A program made the translations under genes and the position numbers. This document shows, piece after piece, positions 53,716-63,589 of a DNA stretch of 64,000 bases. The stretch comes from Blautia luti (GTDB lineage Bacteria > Bacillota > Clostridia > Lachnospirales > Lachnospiraceae). The notes under the pieces are model-generated. The model searched no databases, was not told the origin of the DNA, and worked only from the letters and a program-made list of their open reading frames with translations. Location: contig NZ_JAAITI010000009.1 in assembly GCF_013304735.1 (NCBI RefSeq), positions 49,540-113,539 of the forward strand, read 5' to 3'. Within the stretch, counting starts at the first letter, position 1. The number at the start of each line of letters is the position of its first letter.

Positions 53716-54702
53716 TCATTTGTAATTAGAAAGACTTTTCTCAAGAAATTCCCGGTACCTGCCGCGTACATCATCTGGTGACGCGATTACCGCATCCGGG
53801 CCAAGACTGGCTATCCAGCCAAAAAACTGATCACTGACGTTTACACGGACCAGCGTTTTGAAATGTTCATGATCCTTCCTCTGGATCATAATGTCCCTGC
53901 CAAACCGGTCCAGTACAACTCCGACCAGACGGTTATGCGCTTCCAGACATATGGTTTCTTCTTTACCGCCAAACATCCCAAAGGTTCTGGATGTCAGCTC
54001 TCCCGCATCATAATTCTCAAAAAGCTCCCTGCCGCTGCGGGCTGCCTCCTCAAGGCGGATCTGCATGATCTTGTCTACCCGGTAGTGCTTCACTCTGCCA
54101 CACTTCTCATCACAGGCGACCAGATAATAATTCTCATTCTGCCACACAAGTCCCCAGGGACTGACACGGTACCGTTCTCCATTCTTCTTCAGCCGCAGCT
54201 CCTTCTCCACTGTCCATTCGCAGTACTGAAACGAAATCTGCTGATCCTCGGTAAGTGCTCTCTGAATCTCATCAATACTGTAATACACACTCTCATTCAT
54301 AGTCCGCACACGGTTCTGCACAAAAACCTGGCGACGCAGCTGTCTGGCCTCATGGACACTCGCAAGGCTCTCCAGCTTCCCGATCAGCTGGCGGGACTTC
54401 CCACTGGTAATAAATCTGGACGACTGTACCGCATCTACCAGAAGTTTCAGTTCCGGAAGCTCAAATTTCCGGCTGGCCAGATAAAAACCTGCCGGCTGTT
54501 CTCTGCGGTTGAGAATGTCCATTCCAAAATTCCGTAATGTTTCAATGTCATCGTATACGGTTTTGCGCTCTGCGCTGATTCCCAGGCTGTTCAGATAAAT
54601 GATCAGTTCCTTCACAGACATCGGATGTTCTTCATCTGTCCGTTCCAGAAAAACACGCATCAGATATAAAATTTTTATTTTCTGGTTAAAAACCCTGGGC
54701 AT
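53716..54702 (-). CDS. WYL domain transcriptional regulator
   Basis: 328 residues. N-terminal winged helix (FNQKIKILYLMRVFLERTDE; ERKTVYDDIETLRNFGM), WYL domain at about 150-230 with RVSPWGLVWQNENYYLVACD, and a WCX extension at the end (ASPDDVRGRYREFLE). WYL proteins sense nucleotides or small ligands and often control stress or defence genes. Upstream of a small membrane gene; targets unknown. Confidence 0.88.
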   Translation of the reverse strand: MPRVFNQKIKILYLMRVFLERTDEEHPMSVKELIIYLNSLGISAERKTVYDDIETLRNFGMDILNRREQPAGFYLASRKFELPELKLLVDAVQSSRFITSGKSRQLIGKLESLASVHEARQLRRQVFVQNRVRTMNESVYYSIDEIQRALTEDQQISFQYCEWTVEKELRLKKNGERYRVSPWGLVWQNENYYLVACDEKCGRVKHYRVDKIMQIRLEEAARSGRELFENYDAGELTSRTFGMFGGKEETICLEAHNRLVGVVLDRFGRDIMIQRKDHEHFKTLVRVNVSDQFFGWIASLGPDAVIASPDDVRGRYREFLEKSLSNYK

Positions 54703-54717
54703 TCCGACTCCTCCGTT

Positions 54718-54972
54718 CTATTTATCTGTCAGTGAGGCAACCACTGCAAAGTATAATACCATGAATGCGAGCACAACAGCAATGATATCCGCTCCCTTAA
54801 AATCAAAATTAAGGATCATCGCGCCACCGATCATGATCTCTATTGTCAGAAGTGCTCCCAGAATCATAGCCATTCCGGAAGAAAGCTTCTGCTTCCCGGT
54901 GTGTCTGTGCTCTGTCTCCACGTATCTTCCCTCTGCCAGTGCAACCTTCCTGCTGTTCTCTGTATTCCACAT
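54718..54972 (-). CDS. Small two-helix membrane protein
   Basis: 84 residues from ATG 54972 (GGGAGG 9 bases upstream). Basic N-terminal part then two helices (SSGMAMILGALLTIEIMIGG; DIIAVVLAFMVLYFAVVASL). Lies 15 bases upstream of the WYL regulator and likely shares its transcript. Family not recognised; function unknown. Confidence 0.65.
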   Translation of the reverse strand: MWNTENSRKVALAEGRYVETEHRHTGKQKLSSGMAMILGALLTIEIMIGGAMILNFDFKGADIIAVVLAFMVLYFAVVASLTDK

Positions 54973-55145
54973 AAGATCCATCCTCCCTGTTATATGTTCA
55001 TTCACGATTTATCGAACATATTTTCCAAACATATTTTCTGTATGTTGGTATTATAGCGCATTATAAGTCCGATAAAACGGTATAAACATGGTTTTTCCGA
55101 ACATTTGTTTATTTTGCACAAAAATATGTTCGATTTTACAGCAAG

Positions 55146-55171
55146 AAAAAAGTCTGCCAATAACAGCAGAC
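55146..55171 (-). terminator. Terminator of lrgAB
   Basis: On the minus strand GTCTGC (55171-55166), loop, GCAGAC (55157-55152), then TTTTTTC. Confidence 0.8.
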
Positions 55172-55205
55172 CTTTCATACACATTTCTTTTCTATGGAAA
55201 CAGGA

Positions 55206-55898
55206 TTACATCATTCCGGCAAATACCGATGCGCCTACAACAGTAAGCAAACCGGCCACTGCAATAGCAAGACTGCTCATAGCACCTTCCACAGGACCAA
55301 GCTCCATGGCTTTGGCTGTTCCGATGGCATGGGCGGAAGTCCCAAGTCCAAGTCCTCTTGCGATCGGCTCCTCGATCTTTGCAATCTTATACACAACCTC
55401 TGCGATCATATTTCCAAGAACTCCTGTGATAATGATCACGGCAACTGTGATCGTCACAATGCCGCCAAGTTCCTCGGAAACACCCATTCCGATAGCTGTT
55501 GTGATGGACTTCGGGAGCATAGTGACATATTCCTGATGGTTGAAACCAAACAGTTTGGAGATAAGCAGAATACTGCAAAGTCCTGCCAGGGTTCCGGAAA
55601 TAATTCCAGCTGCTACTGCCTTGAGATTCTTTTTCAGCAGATGGATCTGCTCATAAAGAGGTACTGCCAGGCATACGGTTGCCGGTGTCAGAAGATAACT
55701 GATGTATTTTCCACCTTCGTTATAATCATTGTAATCAATGTGGAATATCAGAAGAACACCAATGACACAGATGATTGAAATCAAAAGGGGATTGAAAATC
55801 GCCATTTTAAATTTCTTTTTCAGGATAAGACCAATCTCATAGGCAATCAGACTTATCATCGCTCCGAAAAATGCGGAGTTTTTTATGAATTCCATCAT
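55206..55898 (-). CDS. lrgB: LrgB family membrane protein
   Basis: 230 residues, about eight membrane helices. Family signatures: SYLLTPATVCLAVPLYEQIH, MLPKSITTAIGMGVSEELGG and the C-terminal SAHAIGTAKAMELGPVEGAM. LrgB works with LrgA; in other Firmicutes the pair affects murein hydrolase activity and pyruvate uptake. Overlaps lrgA by 4 bases (ATGA). Confidence 0.93.
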   Translation of the reverse strand: MMEFIKNSAFFGAMISLIAYEIGLILKKKFKMAIFNPLLISIICVIGVLLIFHIDYNDYNEGGKYISYLLTPATVCLAVPLYEQIHLLKKNLKAVAAGIISGTLAGLCSILLISKLFGFNHQEYVTMLPKSITTAIGMGVSEELGGIVTITVAVIIITGVLGNMIAEVVYKIAKIEEPIARGLGLGTSAHAIGTAKAMELGPVEGAMSSLAIAVAGLLTVVGASVFAGMM

Positions 55899-56257
55899 TT
55901 TTCAGTTCCTCTCTTTCCTTTTCGGATTACTCCCTGTGTCACTTTTCCTGTTACGACCATTACAACCACCGTGCTGATAAACGTCATGATGAGAACCGGT
56001 ACACAGATCGGTTTCAGAGAACTCCAGGCTGTAATCAGCCCCGCACCTGCCGGCACAAACATCACCGGCATAATCTCAACCAGAAAATCTGCCGCACCTT
56101 TTACCTGATCCAGTTTCAGAATACCTGTGAGCAGTGCCACCAGCATAATCACCAGACCATAAACACTGGCCGGTACCGGAAGTGGGAGAAAAGTTTTCAG
56201 TAATTCTCCAATGACGGAAATCAGCAGGATGATGCTGAACTGCTGCACGTACTTCAT
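55895..56257 (-). CDS. lrgA: LrgA/CidA family holin-like protein
   Basis: 120 residues from ATG 56257 (AGGAGG 8 bases upstream; a longer frame to 56347 has no site). Four helices: FSIILLISVIGELLKTFLPL, PASVYGLVIMLVALLTGILK, EIMPVMFVPAGAGLITAW, VPVLIMTFISTVVVMVV. VPAGAGLI is the family signature. Acts with LrgB. A hairpin in its leader may attenuate transcription. Confidence 0.92.
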   Translation of the reverse strand: MKYVQQFSIILLISVIGELLKTFLPLPVPASVYGLVIMLVALLTGILKLDQVKGAADFLVEIMPVMFVPAGAGLITAWSSLKPICVPVLIMTFISTVVVMVVTGKVTQGVIRKGKRGTEK

Positions 56258-56294
56258 GTTACATCCCTCCTGATTCATTTCAAACGGACATTGC

Positions 56295-56361
56295 AAAAGT
56301 GGTCTTACCACTTTTTGTTTTAAACGTTTTCTTATTATACGCTCCAAATCTTAAATTACAA
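56295..56361 (-). promoter_or_regulatory. lrgAB promoter and leader hairpin
   Basis: TTGTAA (56361-56356), 16 bases, TATAAT (56339-56334) on the minus strand. Within the leader a 9-bp perfect stem AAAAGTGGT-AAG-ACCACTTTT (56315-56295) ends in a short T run, a possible attenuator or protein-binding hairpin. Confidence 0.6.
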
Positions 56362-56389
56362 GGATTGTTTCCCATAAAGTACAAAAAAG

Positions 56390-56839
56390 CTACAGTATAA
56401 TCTTTTCTATCTGATACTGTCCGTCCTCCACGGTCATTACCGCCATAGTGACCTCTCCTCCAAAACGACTTCTTCCACAGCTTCCCGGATTCAGCCACAG
56501 ACGGCCATCTACGTACTTTTCAAAGTACTTATGGGTGTGCCCGAAAATTACAACCTGCGTGTCTCCCAGATCCCATGCCACATCTTTTTTGTTATGAACC
56601 ATAAAAAATTTCACTCCGGCGATGGTAAAGCTTAAACTGGTACGCAGGTTTTCTGCCCAGTCTTTGTCATTATTTCCACGAACCACATAAAGGTTTCCCA
56701 TAGAACGCAGCACGTCCAGAATCTCATCCTTATTCACATCTCCCGCATGAAGAATGTATTTACAGTCTTTCAAAATTTCCAGCACCTCCGGGCGCAGAAG
56801 GCCATGGGTATCTGAGATAATCCCAATTTTTTCTTTCAT
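56390..56839 (-). CDS. YfcE/MJ0936-type metallophosphodiesterase
   Basis: 149 residues. Calcineurin-like fold with all metal motifs: ISDTHG (Asp, His), HAGDV, RGNND, MVHNK and FGHTHK. The family cleaves phosphodiester model substrates and cyclic nucleotides in some members; the natural substrate is unknown. GGAGG 5 bases before the ATG; 11 bases after the EndoQ-like gene, so an operon. Confidence 0.9.
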   Translation of the reverse strand: MKEKIGIISDTHGLLRPEVLEILKDCKYILHAGDVNKDEILDVLRSMGNLYVVRGNNDKDWAENLRTSLSFTIAGVKFFMVHNKKDVAWDLGDTQVVIFGHTHKYFEKYVDGRLWLNPGSCGRSRFGGEVTMAVMTVEDGQYQIEKIIL

Positions 56840-56850
56840 ATCTTCCTCCG

Positions 56851-58083
56851 TCAGAATAATTCTATCTTTCCATACTCTCCGTCAAATCCTGGTTTCCGTA
56901 TAACTTCTCCGGCACGAAGGCGACGAATTCCCTCCGCCAGGGAAGCCCCGCCCACAGTCCGGATATCTTCACAGGGTACCTTACGCAGAATTTCAAATTC
57001 GGCACCCAGTTTTCCAAGAAGCATTTCATACTGTCCCTGAACTTTTTTGCTTGCTGTGGAAAATCCCACACAGGCGGAAATCACCTCCGGTAAAGGCACA
57101 AGGCTTTCATAGGGTCGTCCACTTTCCGGCATGGCAGCCGCACCTTCATCTCTGTCCGAAAGCTGCAGAATTCTGTGATCCACTCCCATGGTCAGTTTCT
57201 TTCCACAGACCGGACAGATTCCATTATATTTTTCGGCTTCCCGTGGACTTAAACAGACACCACATTTTCTGTGTCCGTCGTAATGATACTTTCCTTCCTC
57301 CGGAAAAAACTCAATAGTTCCCTCAAGCCCTTCCCCCTTCTGGACAGCATTCCACAGACCTTCGTAAGAAAGTTCCATATCCAGAAGATCTGCCTCTCTT
57401 CCCAGTTTGGATGGTGAATGGGCATCTGAATGAGATACCAGCTGATAACCGTCCAGTGCCGAAATCTGCCAGTTCATCACCGGATCTGAAGATAATCCCG
57501 TCTCCAGCGCATGAATATACGGTGTCAGATCCCCGAAGCACTCTTCTATGGTATCAAAACCGGATTTTGCCCCGAACAGAGAAAAATGTGGCGTCCAGAT
57601 ATGCGCCGGAATATACATGCCTTCCTCACTGACTTCCAGCATGATTTCCAGAAGATCGTGGCAGGGCAGCCCCAGAATAGGCCGGCCATCGGAATGGATA
57701 TTTCCGATTTTTTCAAGCCTTGCGGCAAAAGCATCTGCTTCATGGAATCCGGGAAGCAGGATCAGGCTGTGTACCTTTCTGGTTTTTCCGTCTTTTTTAT
57801 AGATAGAACTGATTTCTCCTGACAACACAAATCTGGGGACGTTTCCCGGATACTGCAAGGCTTCGGGGAGAACATACTCCTCTTTCAGCCGAAAGAGGCC
57901 CTGCTCCGCCGGAATCAGCTTTTCTTTTAATTCCTGCCTCCAGAGCGGATGTGTCATATCTCCTGTTCCAATCAGTGTAATTCCCTTTTTTCTGGCCCAG
58001 AGATCCAACATCTCCATCGTCCCGTCTTTACTTGTTGCCATGGAAAATCTGGAATGGATGTGTAAATCTGCAATCTGCTTCAA
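56851..58083 (-). CDS. Endonuclease Q family protein (PHP domain plus zinc finger)
   Basis: 410 residues. PHP phosphoesterase domain (1 to about 250): DLHIHSRFS (His8, His10), GTGDMTHP, LSGEISSIY, LPCHDL, VSHSDAHSPSKLG. A zinc-finger follows: RKCGVC and CPVCGK (about 272-297), then a helical end (FSTASKKVQGQYEMLLGKLG). This matches EndoQ, which nicks DNA 5' of deaminated bases (uracil, hypoxanthine) in Thermococcales and some bacteria. Repair function here is inferred from family. Confidence 0.83.
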   Translation of the reverse strand: MKQIADLHIHSRFSMATSKDGTMEMLDLWARKKGITLIGTGDMTHPLWRQELKEKLIPAEQGLFRLKEEYVLPEALQYPGNVPRFVLSGEISSIYKKDGKTRKVHSLILLPGFHEADAFAARLEKIGNIHSDGRPILGLPCHDLLEIMLEVSEEGMYIPAHIWTPHFSLFGAKSGFDTIEECFGDLTPYIHALETGLSSDPVMNWQISALDGYQLVSHSDAHSPSKLGREADLLDMELSYEGLWNAVQKGEGLEGTIEFFPEEGKYHYDGHRKCGVCLSPREAEKYNGICPVCGKKLTMGVDHRILQLSDRDEGAAAMPESGRPYESLVPLPEVISACVGFSTASKKVQGQYEMLLGKLGAEFEILRKVPCEDIRTVGGASLAEGIRRLRAGEVIRKPGFDGEYGKIELF

Positions 58084-58185
58084 AATTTTTCCTCCTGTAG
58101 TAAAGCATTCCTACCTGTATTATAATTTCCCACCGGCGGCATGTACATCCTGTTTTCCATTTTCCTGTTATGAAAAAATTCCCAT

Positions 58186-58214
58186 AAAAAAAGAATCCCC
58201 TCAAAAGGGATTCT
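58186..58214 (-). terminator. Terminator of the urease operon
   Basis: GAATCCC (58213-58207 on the minus strand) pairs with GGGATTC (58199-58193), then TTTTTTT. It overlaps the last codons of ureD. Confidence 0.88.
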
Positions 58215-59004
58215 CTTTTTCTTCAAAAACTGCCTTGATTTCCTCTGCCACTTCCTGAAGTTTCTGAGCACGGTGTCCCAGAATACGGACAGCCAGATCT
58301 CCGTGGACCAGCTGTGTCACGCCACCGTCACACTCCTTCTCAGCTTCCAGAATTTCCCAGATTTTCTCCTGCATATCGCCTGCCGGACCACTTAAGAATA
58401 TGTTTGCCATATGCGTACACCCCTCATACATTCCCAGGCACTTCATGTCCATTATTTCCGGAATATAACGCGTGTTATCCCGGTAAACCAGCCGGTTTTC
58501 CCGTCGGATATTCACTCTGGACGCAAATTTCCGATACCGGAACTGCTCATCAGATGCCTTTCTTCCGCAGGAAATAATTTCCAGCAGAAACAACCTGGCA
58601 CTTTCGTCTGCCAGATCAATTTCCATGGTACTGTCAAAGGCAGACTGGGCATAAGGAATCACAGGCTGTGGATAATAATAAAAAACAGCGTTTTTCTCCA
58701 CCTGAGCCTTTACGTGACGGACAGCCTCTCCTTCTTTCATCTTATGAACCTTATCAAAAGACTGGGACAAAAATTCCATGTCTGTACCTTCTGCCACAGA
58801 AAAATCAAACTCCTGTCTGTCTCCTTCCATAATCCCCGCAGAAGCACACAGTGGCATTACCGAGATTCCTCCGTTTTTCTTTGGAAAGGGATTCATAATC
58901 TTATAAGGTGCGGTAAAAGCAACATCTTCTATTATCGTCTTTCCATTTCTTAATCCGGTACGCAGAGAAAGCCTGGAAAGTTTTCCAAATTTATTCTCAG
59001 ACAA
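58201..59004 (-). CDS. ureD: Urease accessory protein UreD
   Basis: 267 residues from TTG 59004; ribosome site weak (GGCGGG). Platform protein that binds apo-urease and receives UreF and UreG for nickel insertion. Signatures: MPLCASAGIMEGDRQEFDFS, KVHKMKEGEAVRHVKAQVEK, YYYPQPVIPYAQSAFDS. Last gene of the operon, after ureG. Confidence 0.93.
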   Translation of the reverse strand: MSENKFGKLSRLSLRTGLRNGKTIIEDVAFTAPYKIMNPFPKKNGGISVMPLCASAGIMEGDRQEFDFSVAEGTDMEFLSQSFDKVHKMKEGEAVRHVKAQVEKNAVFYYYPQPVIPYAQSAFDSTMEIDLADESARLFLLEIISCGRKASDEQFRYRKFASRVNIRRENRLVYRDNTRYIPEIMDMKCLGMYEGCTHMANIFLSGPAGDMQEKIWEILEAEKECDGGVTQLVHGDLAVRILGHRAQKLQEVAEEIKAVFEEKENPF

Positions 59005-59021
59005 AAATTATCCCGCCTTTC

Positions 59022-59630
59022 TTACAGACCTTCCAGCAATACATTCTTTTTGATCCATTCCACAACTGTATCCACGTTCTCATCTCCGCGGATATTGGTA
59101 AACACAAAAGGTCTTTCCCCTCTCATTTTTCTGGAATCCCGTTCCATAACTTCAAGACTTGCACCAACATAAGGTGCAAGATCAATCTTGTTAATCACCA
59201 GAAGATCTGATCTGGTAATACCCGGTCCTCCTTTTCTCGGAATCTTATCTCCTTCTGCCACATCAATAACAAAAATCGTCGCATCGACAAGCTCCGGGCT
59301 GAACGTTGCAGAAAGATTGTCTCCACCACTCTCAATAAAGAGCAGCTGAATGTCAGGAAAGCGTTCCATCATTTCATCCACAGCCTCAAGATTCATGGAT
59401 GCATCCTCACGGATGGCAGTATGAGGGCATCCTCCGGTTTCAACACCGATGATACGTTCTACCGGAAGTACACTGTTTTTTGCAAGAAACTGGGCATCCT
59501 CCTTGGTGTAGATATCGTTTGTAATAACACCAATGCTGTAGTCCTTTGCCATTTTTCTGGATAAGGCTTCAATCAACGCTGTTTTTCCGGAACCAACCGG
59601 TCCGGCAACACCGATTTTTACATATGACAT
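59022..59630 (-). CDS. ureG: Urease accessory GTPase UreG
   Basis: 202 residues from ATG 59630 (GAGGAG 7-8 bases upstream). P-loop [17 protein letters not shown], metal-binding [19 protein letters not shown] (Cys-Pro-His), [17 protein letters not shown], and [13 protein letters not shown]. Supplies nickel and GTP hydrolysis to urease maturation. Confidence 0.96.
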   Translation of the reverse strand: MSYVKIGVAGPVGSGKTALIEALSRKMAKDYSIGVITNDIYTKEDAQFLAKNSVLPVERIIGVETGGCPHTAIREDASMNLEAVDEMMERFPDIQLLFIESGGDNLSATFSPELVDATIFVIDVAEGDKIPRKGGPGITRSDLLVINKIDLAPYVGASLEVMERDSRKMRGERPFVFTNIRGDENVDTVVEWIKKNVLLEGL

Positions 59631-59649
59631 AAAAAAATCTCCTCTCTGT

Positions 59650-60363
59650 TTACGACATATAAAGTCTGGAGTAAAGCTTCTCATGCTGAATTCCGCGAAT
59701 ATCAAATCCAGGTGCGGACAGGCAGAGATCGTCCTCCGTACAGTCCATAATATAGGACAGTATTTCTTCGAATTCCTCATAGCACCCGCAGAGAAGTGTC
59801 TGTCCCGCACTCTGACTCAGCGGGATAGTCTTTACACAGTTGGTCACCATTGCAGATGTCTGGGCATAAAGATAGTGATAAAGAGTCTCTTCCTCTTCAA
59901 TACCAAGAGCGGCACAAAATACCCCATATGCACAGCAGTGGCTTACCGGTTTTCCCTTTCGGGTTTCCAGATATTTTTCAAAAACTTCTCTCTTTTCCAT
60001 AGGAATTTTTTCCTGTGGAAGTTTGCAGACCGTTTTCGTAAAGCGGGAACCCATTTTTCTGGATGCCTCTCTCTGTTCCATGGGAATTCTGGATGCACCC
60101 AGGATTTCTTCCAGTATATCCAGCGCATCCACATCTTCTTTCAGTGCATATTCATAAGCCAGTCTTACACCCAGAAGATCTGTGCAGGCCAGATTCAGTT
60201 TCAGTTTTTTGCTGATATATTCTGCCGCCGTTTTTTCATCATGGACCCTTCCCTGCTGAATATACGTCTCCAGTCCCTGGGAATGGGAATAACCTCCGAT
60301 TGGAAAAAGAGCATCATTTACCTGCAGAAGAAAAAAACGGCGGATTTCTTTCTTTTTATCCAT
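59650..60363 (-). CDS. ureF: Urease accessory protein UreF
   Basis: 237 residues, all helical. [20 protein letters not shown] is the family N-terminus; [20 protein letters not shown] and [11 protein letters not shown] follow. Acts as the gate between UreG and UreD. GAGG 7 bases before the ATG; 9 bases after ureE. Confidence 0.94.
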   Translation of the reverse strand: MDKKKEIRRFFLLQVNDALFPIGGYSHSQGLETYIQQGRVHDEKTAAEYISKKLKLNLACTDLLGVRLAYEYALKEDVDALDILEEILGASRIPMEQREASRKMGSRFTKTVCKLPQEKIPMEKREVFEKYLETRKGKPVSHCCAYGVFCAALGIEEEETLYHYLYAQTSAMVTNCVKTIPLSQSAGQTLLCGCYEEFEEILSYIMDCTEDDLCLSAPGFDIRGIQHEKLYSRLYMS

Positions 60364-60372
60364 ACAGATTCC

Positions 60373-60852
60373 TCAATGATGATGATTGTGGACAGCTGCT
60401 GAGATTCTCCGGTCAAAGTCCAGTTTCACAGTCTTTTTCTCTGCTTTTACACCATGAATCTTTTCCAGCATAACCATCATCGGTTCATTATAGATTGTAA
60501 TAAATGTGTTTTCCTGGTCTCCCCAGAAAAGCGGTGCATGGCGGTTTCCGATCTCATAGCAGACTTTTGCCACATATTTTTCATGTCCCGGTTCCAGAGA
60601 TACTTCGATTACCTCACAGGGCGGTGTATTCACAGCAATTATCGCTCCATCCTCTTCACCGATCACATCATCCTGAAAAAGTCCTCTTGTAAGCACGGAA
60701 TCATCCAGGCGAATCCCTATTTCACGGTCTTTGTCCGTAATCTTTCTGTGAATTTTCTTGAACGCTTCATGCCACTCAATATCCACATATTCCACCGTTT
60801 TTCCGGTCAGATCAAAATCCTTTAATTTTCCCAGAATTTTTTCACAAAGCAT
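60373..60852 (-). CDS. ureE: Urease nickel metallochaperone UreE
   Basis: 159 residues: N-terminal peptide-binding domain (GLFQDDVIGEEDGAIIAVNT) and C-terminal metal domain (YEIGNRHAPLFWGDQENTFI, with the conserved His). The short C-terminal HNHHH tail is a reduced version of the His-rich tail of the Klebsiella protein. Delivers nickel to UreG. Confidence 0.94.
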   Translation of the reverse strand: MLCEKILGKLKDFDLTGKTVEYVDIEWHEAFKKIHRKITDKDREIGIRLDDSVLTRGLFQDDVIGEEDGAIIAVNTPPCEVIEVSLEPGHEKYVAKVCYEIGNRHAPLFWGDQENTFITIYNEPMMVMLEKIHGVKAEKKTVKLDFDRRISAAVHNHHH

Positions 60853-60870
60853 ATATTTTCTCCTCTGTTT

Positions 60871-61377
60871 TTACCATACTCCAAGAAGCATCATTACGCC
60901 CGGTATCCAGGCTGTAACCACTCCTTCAAACACCTGAAGCCCCGGAACAAATTTTCCAAGTTTTTTGCCCATGATGTCCTCCACAAAGGCTGTTCCCCAG
61001 AGAATTGCCCAGAGATACCAGATTCCTGCCCAGCGAAGATCCGGTGTAATTCCAAGAACCTCGCTGCCCAAAAATCCCTCAATGGTTCCAAATACAACTG
61101 CATTGACAGCTACAAATGTGGAAAACCAGGCAAAAGGAACCGGATTCAGTTTCAGAATTTTTGAAAAAGCGACAAACAGGTAGGTAAAGCAGAACAGAAG
61201 TCCTGTTCCCGCCGCATAGTAATTTCCCTGTACAAGGTTTACAAAGTTAATAAACAGAGACAGTCCGCCTGTAAAAATATTCATAACTGCAGCGGATTTT
61301 CCATCTACATTATATAAGGTACACATTCCGTTATTGATCAGAACAATTCCTACAAATAAAAGGCATACTCCTAACAT
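60871..61377 (-). CDS. ureI: UreI/AmiS family urea channel
   Basis: 168 residues, six membrane helices (MLGVCLLFVGIVLINNGMCT first). Family features: YYAAGTGLLFCFTYLFVAFS and RWAGIWYLWAILWGTAFVED. Forms a urea or short-amide channel; in Helicobacter UreI is acid-gated, but the periplasmic His residues needed for that are few here. Stands between ureC and ureE in the operon. The 106-base gap to ureC has a GTCTCCGGAGAC palindrome (61419-61430). Confidence 0.92.
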   Translation of the reverse strand: MLGVCLLFVGIVLINNGMCTLYNVDGKSAAVMNIFTGGLSLFINFVNLVQGNYYAAGTGLLFCFTYLFVAFSKILKLNPVPFAWFSTFVAVNAVVFGTIEGFLGSEVLGITPDLRWAGIWYLWAILWGTAFVEDIMGKKLGKFVPGLQVFEGVVTAWIPGVMMLLGVW

Positions 61378-61483
61378 CTGTTTTCCTCCCTATGGTAAAG
61401 TCTGTCCGTCCGGAAACAGTCTCCGGAGACCTTTACGCGTCCCGGAAGACTGCAGTCCGAACGAATATTAACTGCTATGTCTT

Positions 61484-63205
61484 TTAGAACAGATTGTAGA
61501 GCTGTGTAAGCGGAAGTTTCTCGGCAGGTTTGGATGTAATGGCCTCTCCGTCTACCGTTACTTCATAAGTTTCAGGATCTACGGTAATTTCCGGTGTACG
61601 GTTGTTGAATACCATATCCTTCTTGGCAATGTTTCTGCATCCTTTTACAGGCACGACTGTTTTTTCCAGACCATAAGCCTCCTTAATGCCCGCCTCATAT
61701 GCAGCCTGAGAAACAAAAGTAAGGCATGCCTCGTTCTTTGCTTTTCCATGAGCAGCAAACATTGGCTGATACATAACCGGCTGTGTAGTTGGAATGGACG
61801 CATTGGCATCGCCCATCTTGGAAGCGATGATCATTCCGCCTTTGATGATGATATCCGGCTTTACACCGAAAAATGCAGGATTCCACAGAACAAGGTCTGC
61901 AAGTTTTCCTTCCTCAACAGATCCTACATAACTGGAAATTCCATGCGTAATGGCTGGATTGATGGTATATTTTGCAATATAGCGTTTTACACGGAAATTG
62001 TCATTTCCTTTTCCTTCGTCTTCCGGAAGGGCCCCCCGCTCATCTTTCATTTTGCTGGCTGTCTGCCAGGTACGTGTGATAACTTCTCCTACACGTCCCA
62101 TTGCCTGGGAATCGGAACTCATCATACTGAAAATTCCCATGTCGTGAAGAACGTCTTCCGCTGCAATGGTCTCAGGACGGATACGGGAGTCTGCAAAAGC
62201 CACGTCCTCCGGAATTTTTTTGTCCAGATGGTGGCATACCATCAGCATGTCCAGATGCTCGTCCAGCGTATTTACCGTATACGGCATGGTCGGGTTTGTA
62301 GAAGATGGCAAAACATTTCCTGCGGCAGCAGCACGGATAATGTCCGGTGCATGTCCGCCGCCGGCACCCTCTGTATGGTAAGTATGGATGGTTCTTCCAC
62401 CGATGGCAGCAAGAGTATCTTCCACACATCCACCCTCATTTAAGGTATCTGTATGAATAGCAACCTGCACGTCATACTCATCCGCAACATTCAGGCAATG
62501 GTCAATTACTGCCGGTGTTGCTCCCCAGTCTTCATGGATCTTCAGTCCCATGGCACCGGCTTTTACCTGTTCGATCAGTGGAGCCTCATCGGAGCAGTTT
62601 CCTTTTCCGAGGAAACCAAGATTCATCGGATATTCCTCGGCAGCTTTCAGCATCATCTTAAGATTCCACGGTCCCGGAGTACAGGTTGTTGCATTTGTTC
62701 CATCTGCAGGACCGGTTCCGCCTCCGATCATGGTTGTGACACCGCTGTACAGGGCACAGTCAATCTGCTGCGGACTGATGAAATGAATGTGGGTATCAAT
62801 ACCACCGGCTGTGACAATCATACCTTCTCCTGCCAGTGCTTCTGTGGAAGCTCCTACCGTCATTCCGGGAGTCACACCATCCATGATATCCGGGTTTCCC
62901 GCTTTTCCGACTCCGACAATTTTTCCGTCTTTGATTCCGATATCGGCTTTGACAATTCCTGTGGCATCCACAATCAGAGCATTGGTAATCACAAGATCCA
63001 GATCTCCGTCACGGCTGCATGTTTTTACCGACTGACCCATTCCGTCACGAATGGTTTTTCCTCCGCCGAATTTCACCTCGTCTCCATATGTGGTGTAATC
63101 TTTTTCGACCTCGATTACAAGACTGGTATCTGCAAGTCTTACCTTGTCGCCAACTGTAGGGCCGTACATCATTGCATATTTTTCACCGGAAATTTTTACG
63201 CTCAT
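61484..63205 (-). CDS. ureC: Urease alpha subunit (catalytic)
   Basis: 573 residues. Hydrolyses urea to ammonia and carbamate at a di-nickel site: [22 protein letters not shown] with the carbamylated Lys, [28 protein letters not shown] (flap His) and [12 protein letters not shown]. Length as in Klebsiella UreC. 12 bases after ure[21 protein letters not shown] start. Intact. Confidence 0.98.
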   Translation of the reverse strand: MSVKISGEKYAMMYGPTVGDKVRLADTSLVIEVEKDYTTYGDEVKFGGGKTIRDGMGQSVKTCSRDGDLDLVITNALIVDATGIVKADIGIKDGKIVGVGKAGNPDIMDGVTPGMTVGASTEALAGEGMIVTAGGIDTHIHFISPQQIDCALYSGVTTMIGGGTGPADGTNATTCTPGPWNLKMMLKAAEEYPMNLGFLGKGNCSDEAPLIEQVKAGAMGLKIHEDWGATPAVIDHCLNVADEYDVQVAIHTDTLNEGGCVEDTLAAIGGRTIHTYHTEGAGGGHAPDIIRAAAAGNVLPSSTNPTMPYTVNTLDEHLDMLMVCHHLDKKIPEDVAFADSRIRPETIAAEDVLHDMGIFSMMSSDSQAMGRVGEVITRTWQTASKMKDERGALPEDEGKGNDNFRVKRYIAKYTINPAITHGISSYVGSVEEGKLADLVLWNPAFFGVKPDIIIKGGMIIASKMGDANASIPTTQPVMYQPMFAAHGKAKNEACLTFVSQAAYEAGIKEAYGLEKTVVPVKGCRNIAKKDMVFNNRTPEITVDPETYEVTVDGEAITSKPAEKLPLTQLYNLF

Positions 63206-63217
63206 TTGTGTCCCTCC

Positions 63218-63577
63218 TTATAAGAATCCCTTTAATGCTGCCTTTTCCATGGAGGCTTTCTTAGTGTCCTCTGCTGCCCTTGCTCTTGTCAGGTCATTCA
63301 GACCAAATACGCGTTTTCTGCCGCCCATCTCTGTCAGCTGTACCTCTTTTTCTTCACCCGGTTCAAAACGTACCGATGTACCGGACGGAATATCCAGATG
63401 ATATCCATAAGCGGCCTCACGGTCAAAAGAGAGGCATTTGTTTACTTCAAAAAAATGGAAATGAGAACCTACCTGTACAGGACGGTCGCCTTTGTTGGCA
63501 ACCAGAATTTTTGTGGTCTTTTTCCCTTCGTTTAGTGTAATTTCTCTGTCTGCGGGAATGATTTCACCAATTTTCAT
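63218..63577 (-). CDS. ureB: Urease beta subunit
   Basis: 119 residues: [20 protein letters not shown] and the signature [20 protein letters not shown], then a short C-terminal helix. Separate from ureA, as in most bacteria. 12 bases after ureA. Confidence 0.97.
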   Translation of the reverse strand: MKIGEIIPADREITLNEGKKTTKILVANKGDRPVQVGSHFHFFEVNKCLSFDREAAYGYHLDIPSGTSVRFEPGEEKEVQLTEMGGRKRVFGLNDLTRARAAEDTKKASMEKAALKGFL

Positions 63578-63589
63578 GTCAATTCCTCC

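Noticed and set aside
61748..63223. Long plus-strand frames opposite ureC
   Set aside because: Shadow frames; ureC is unmistakable on the minus strand.
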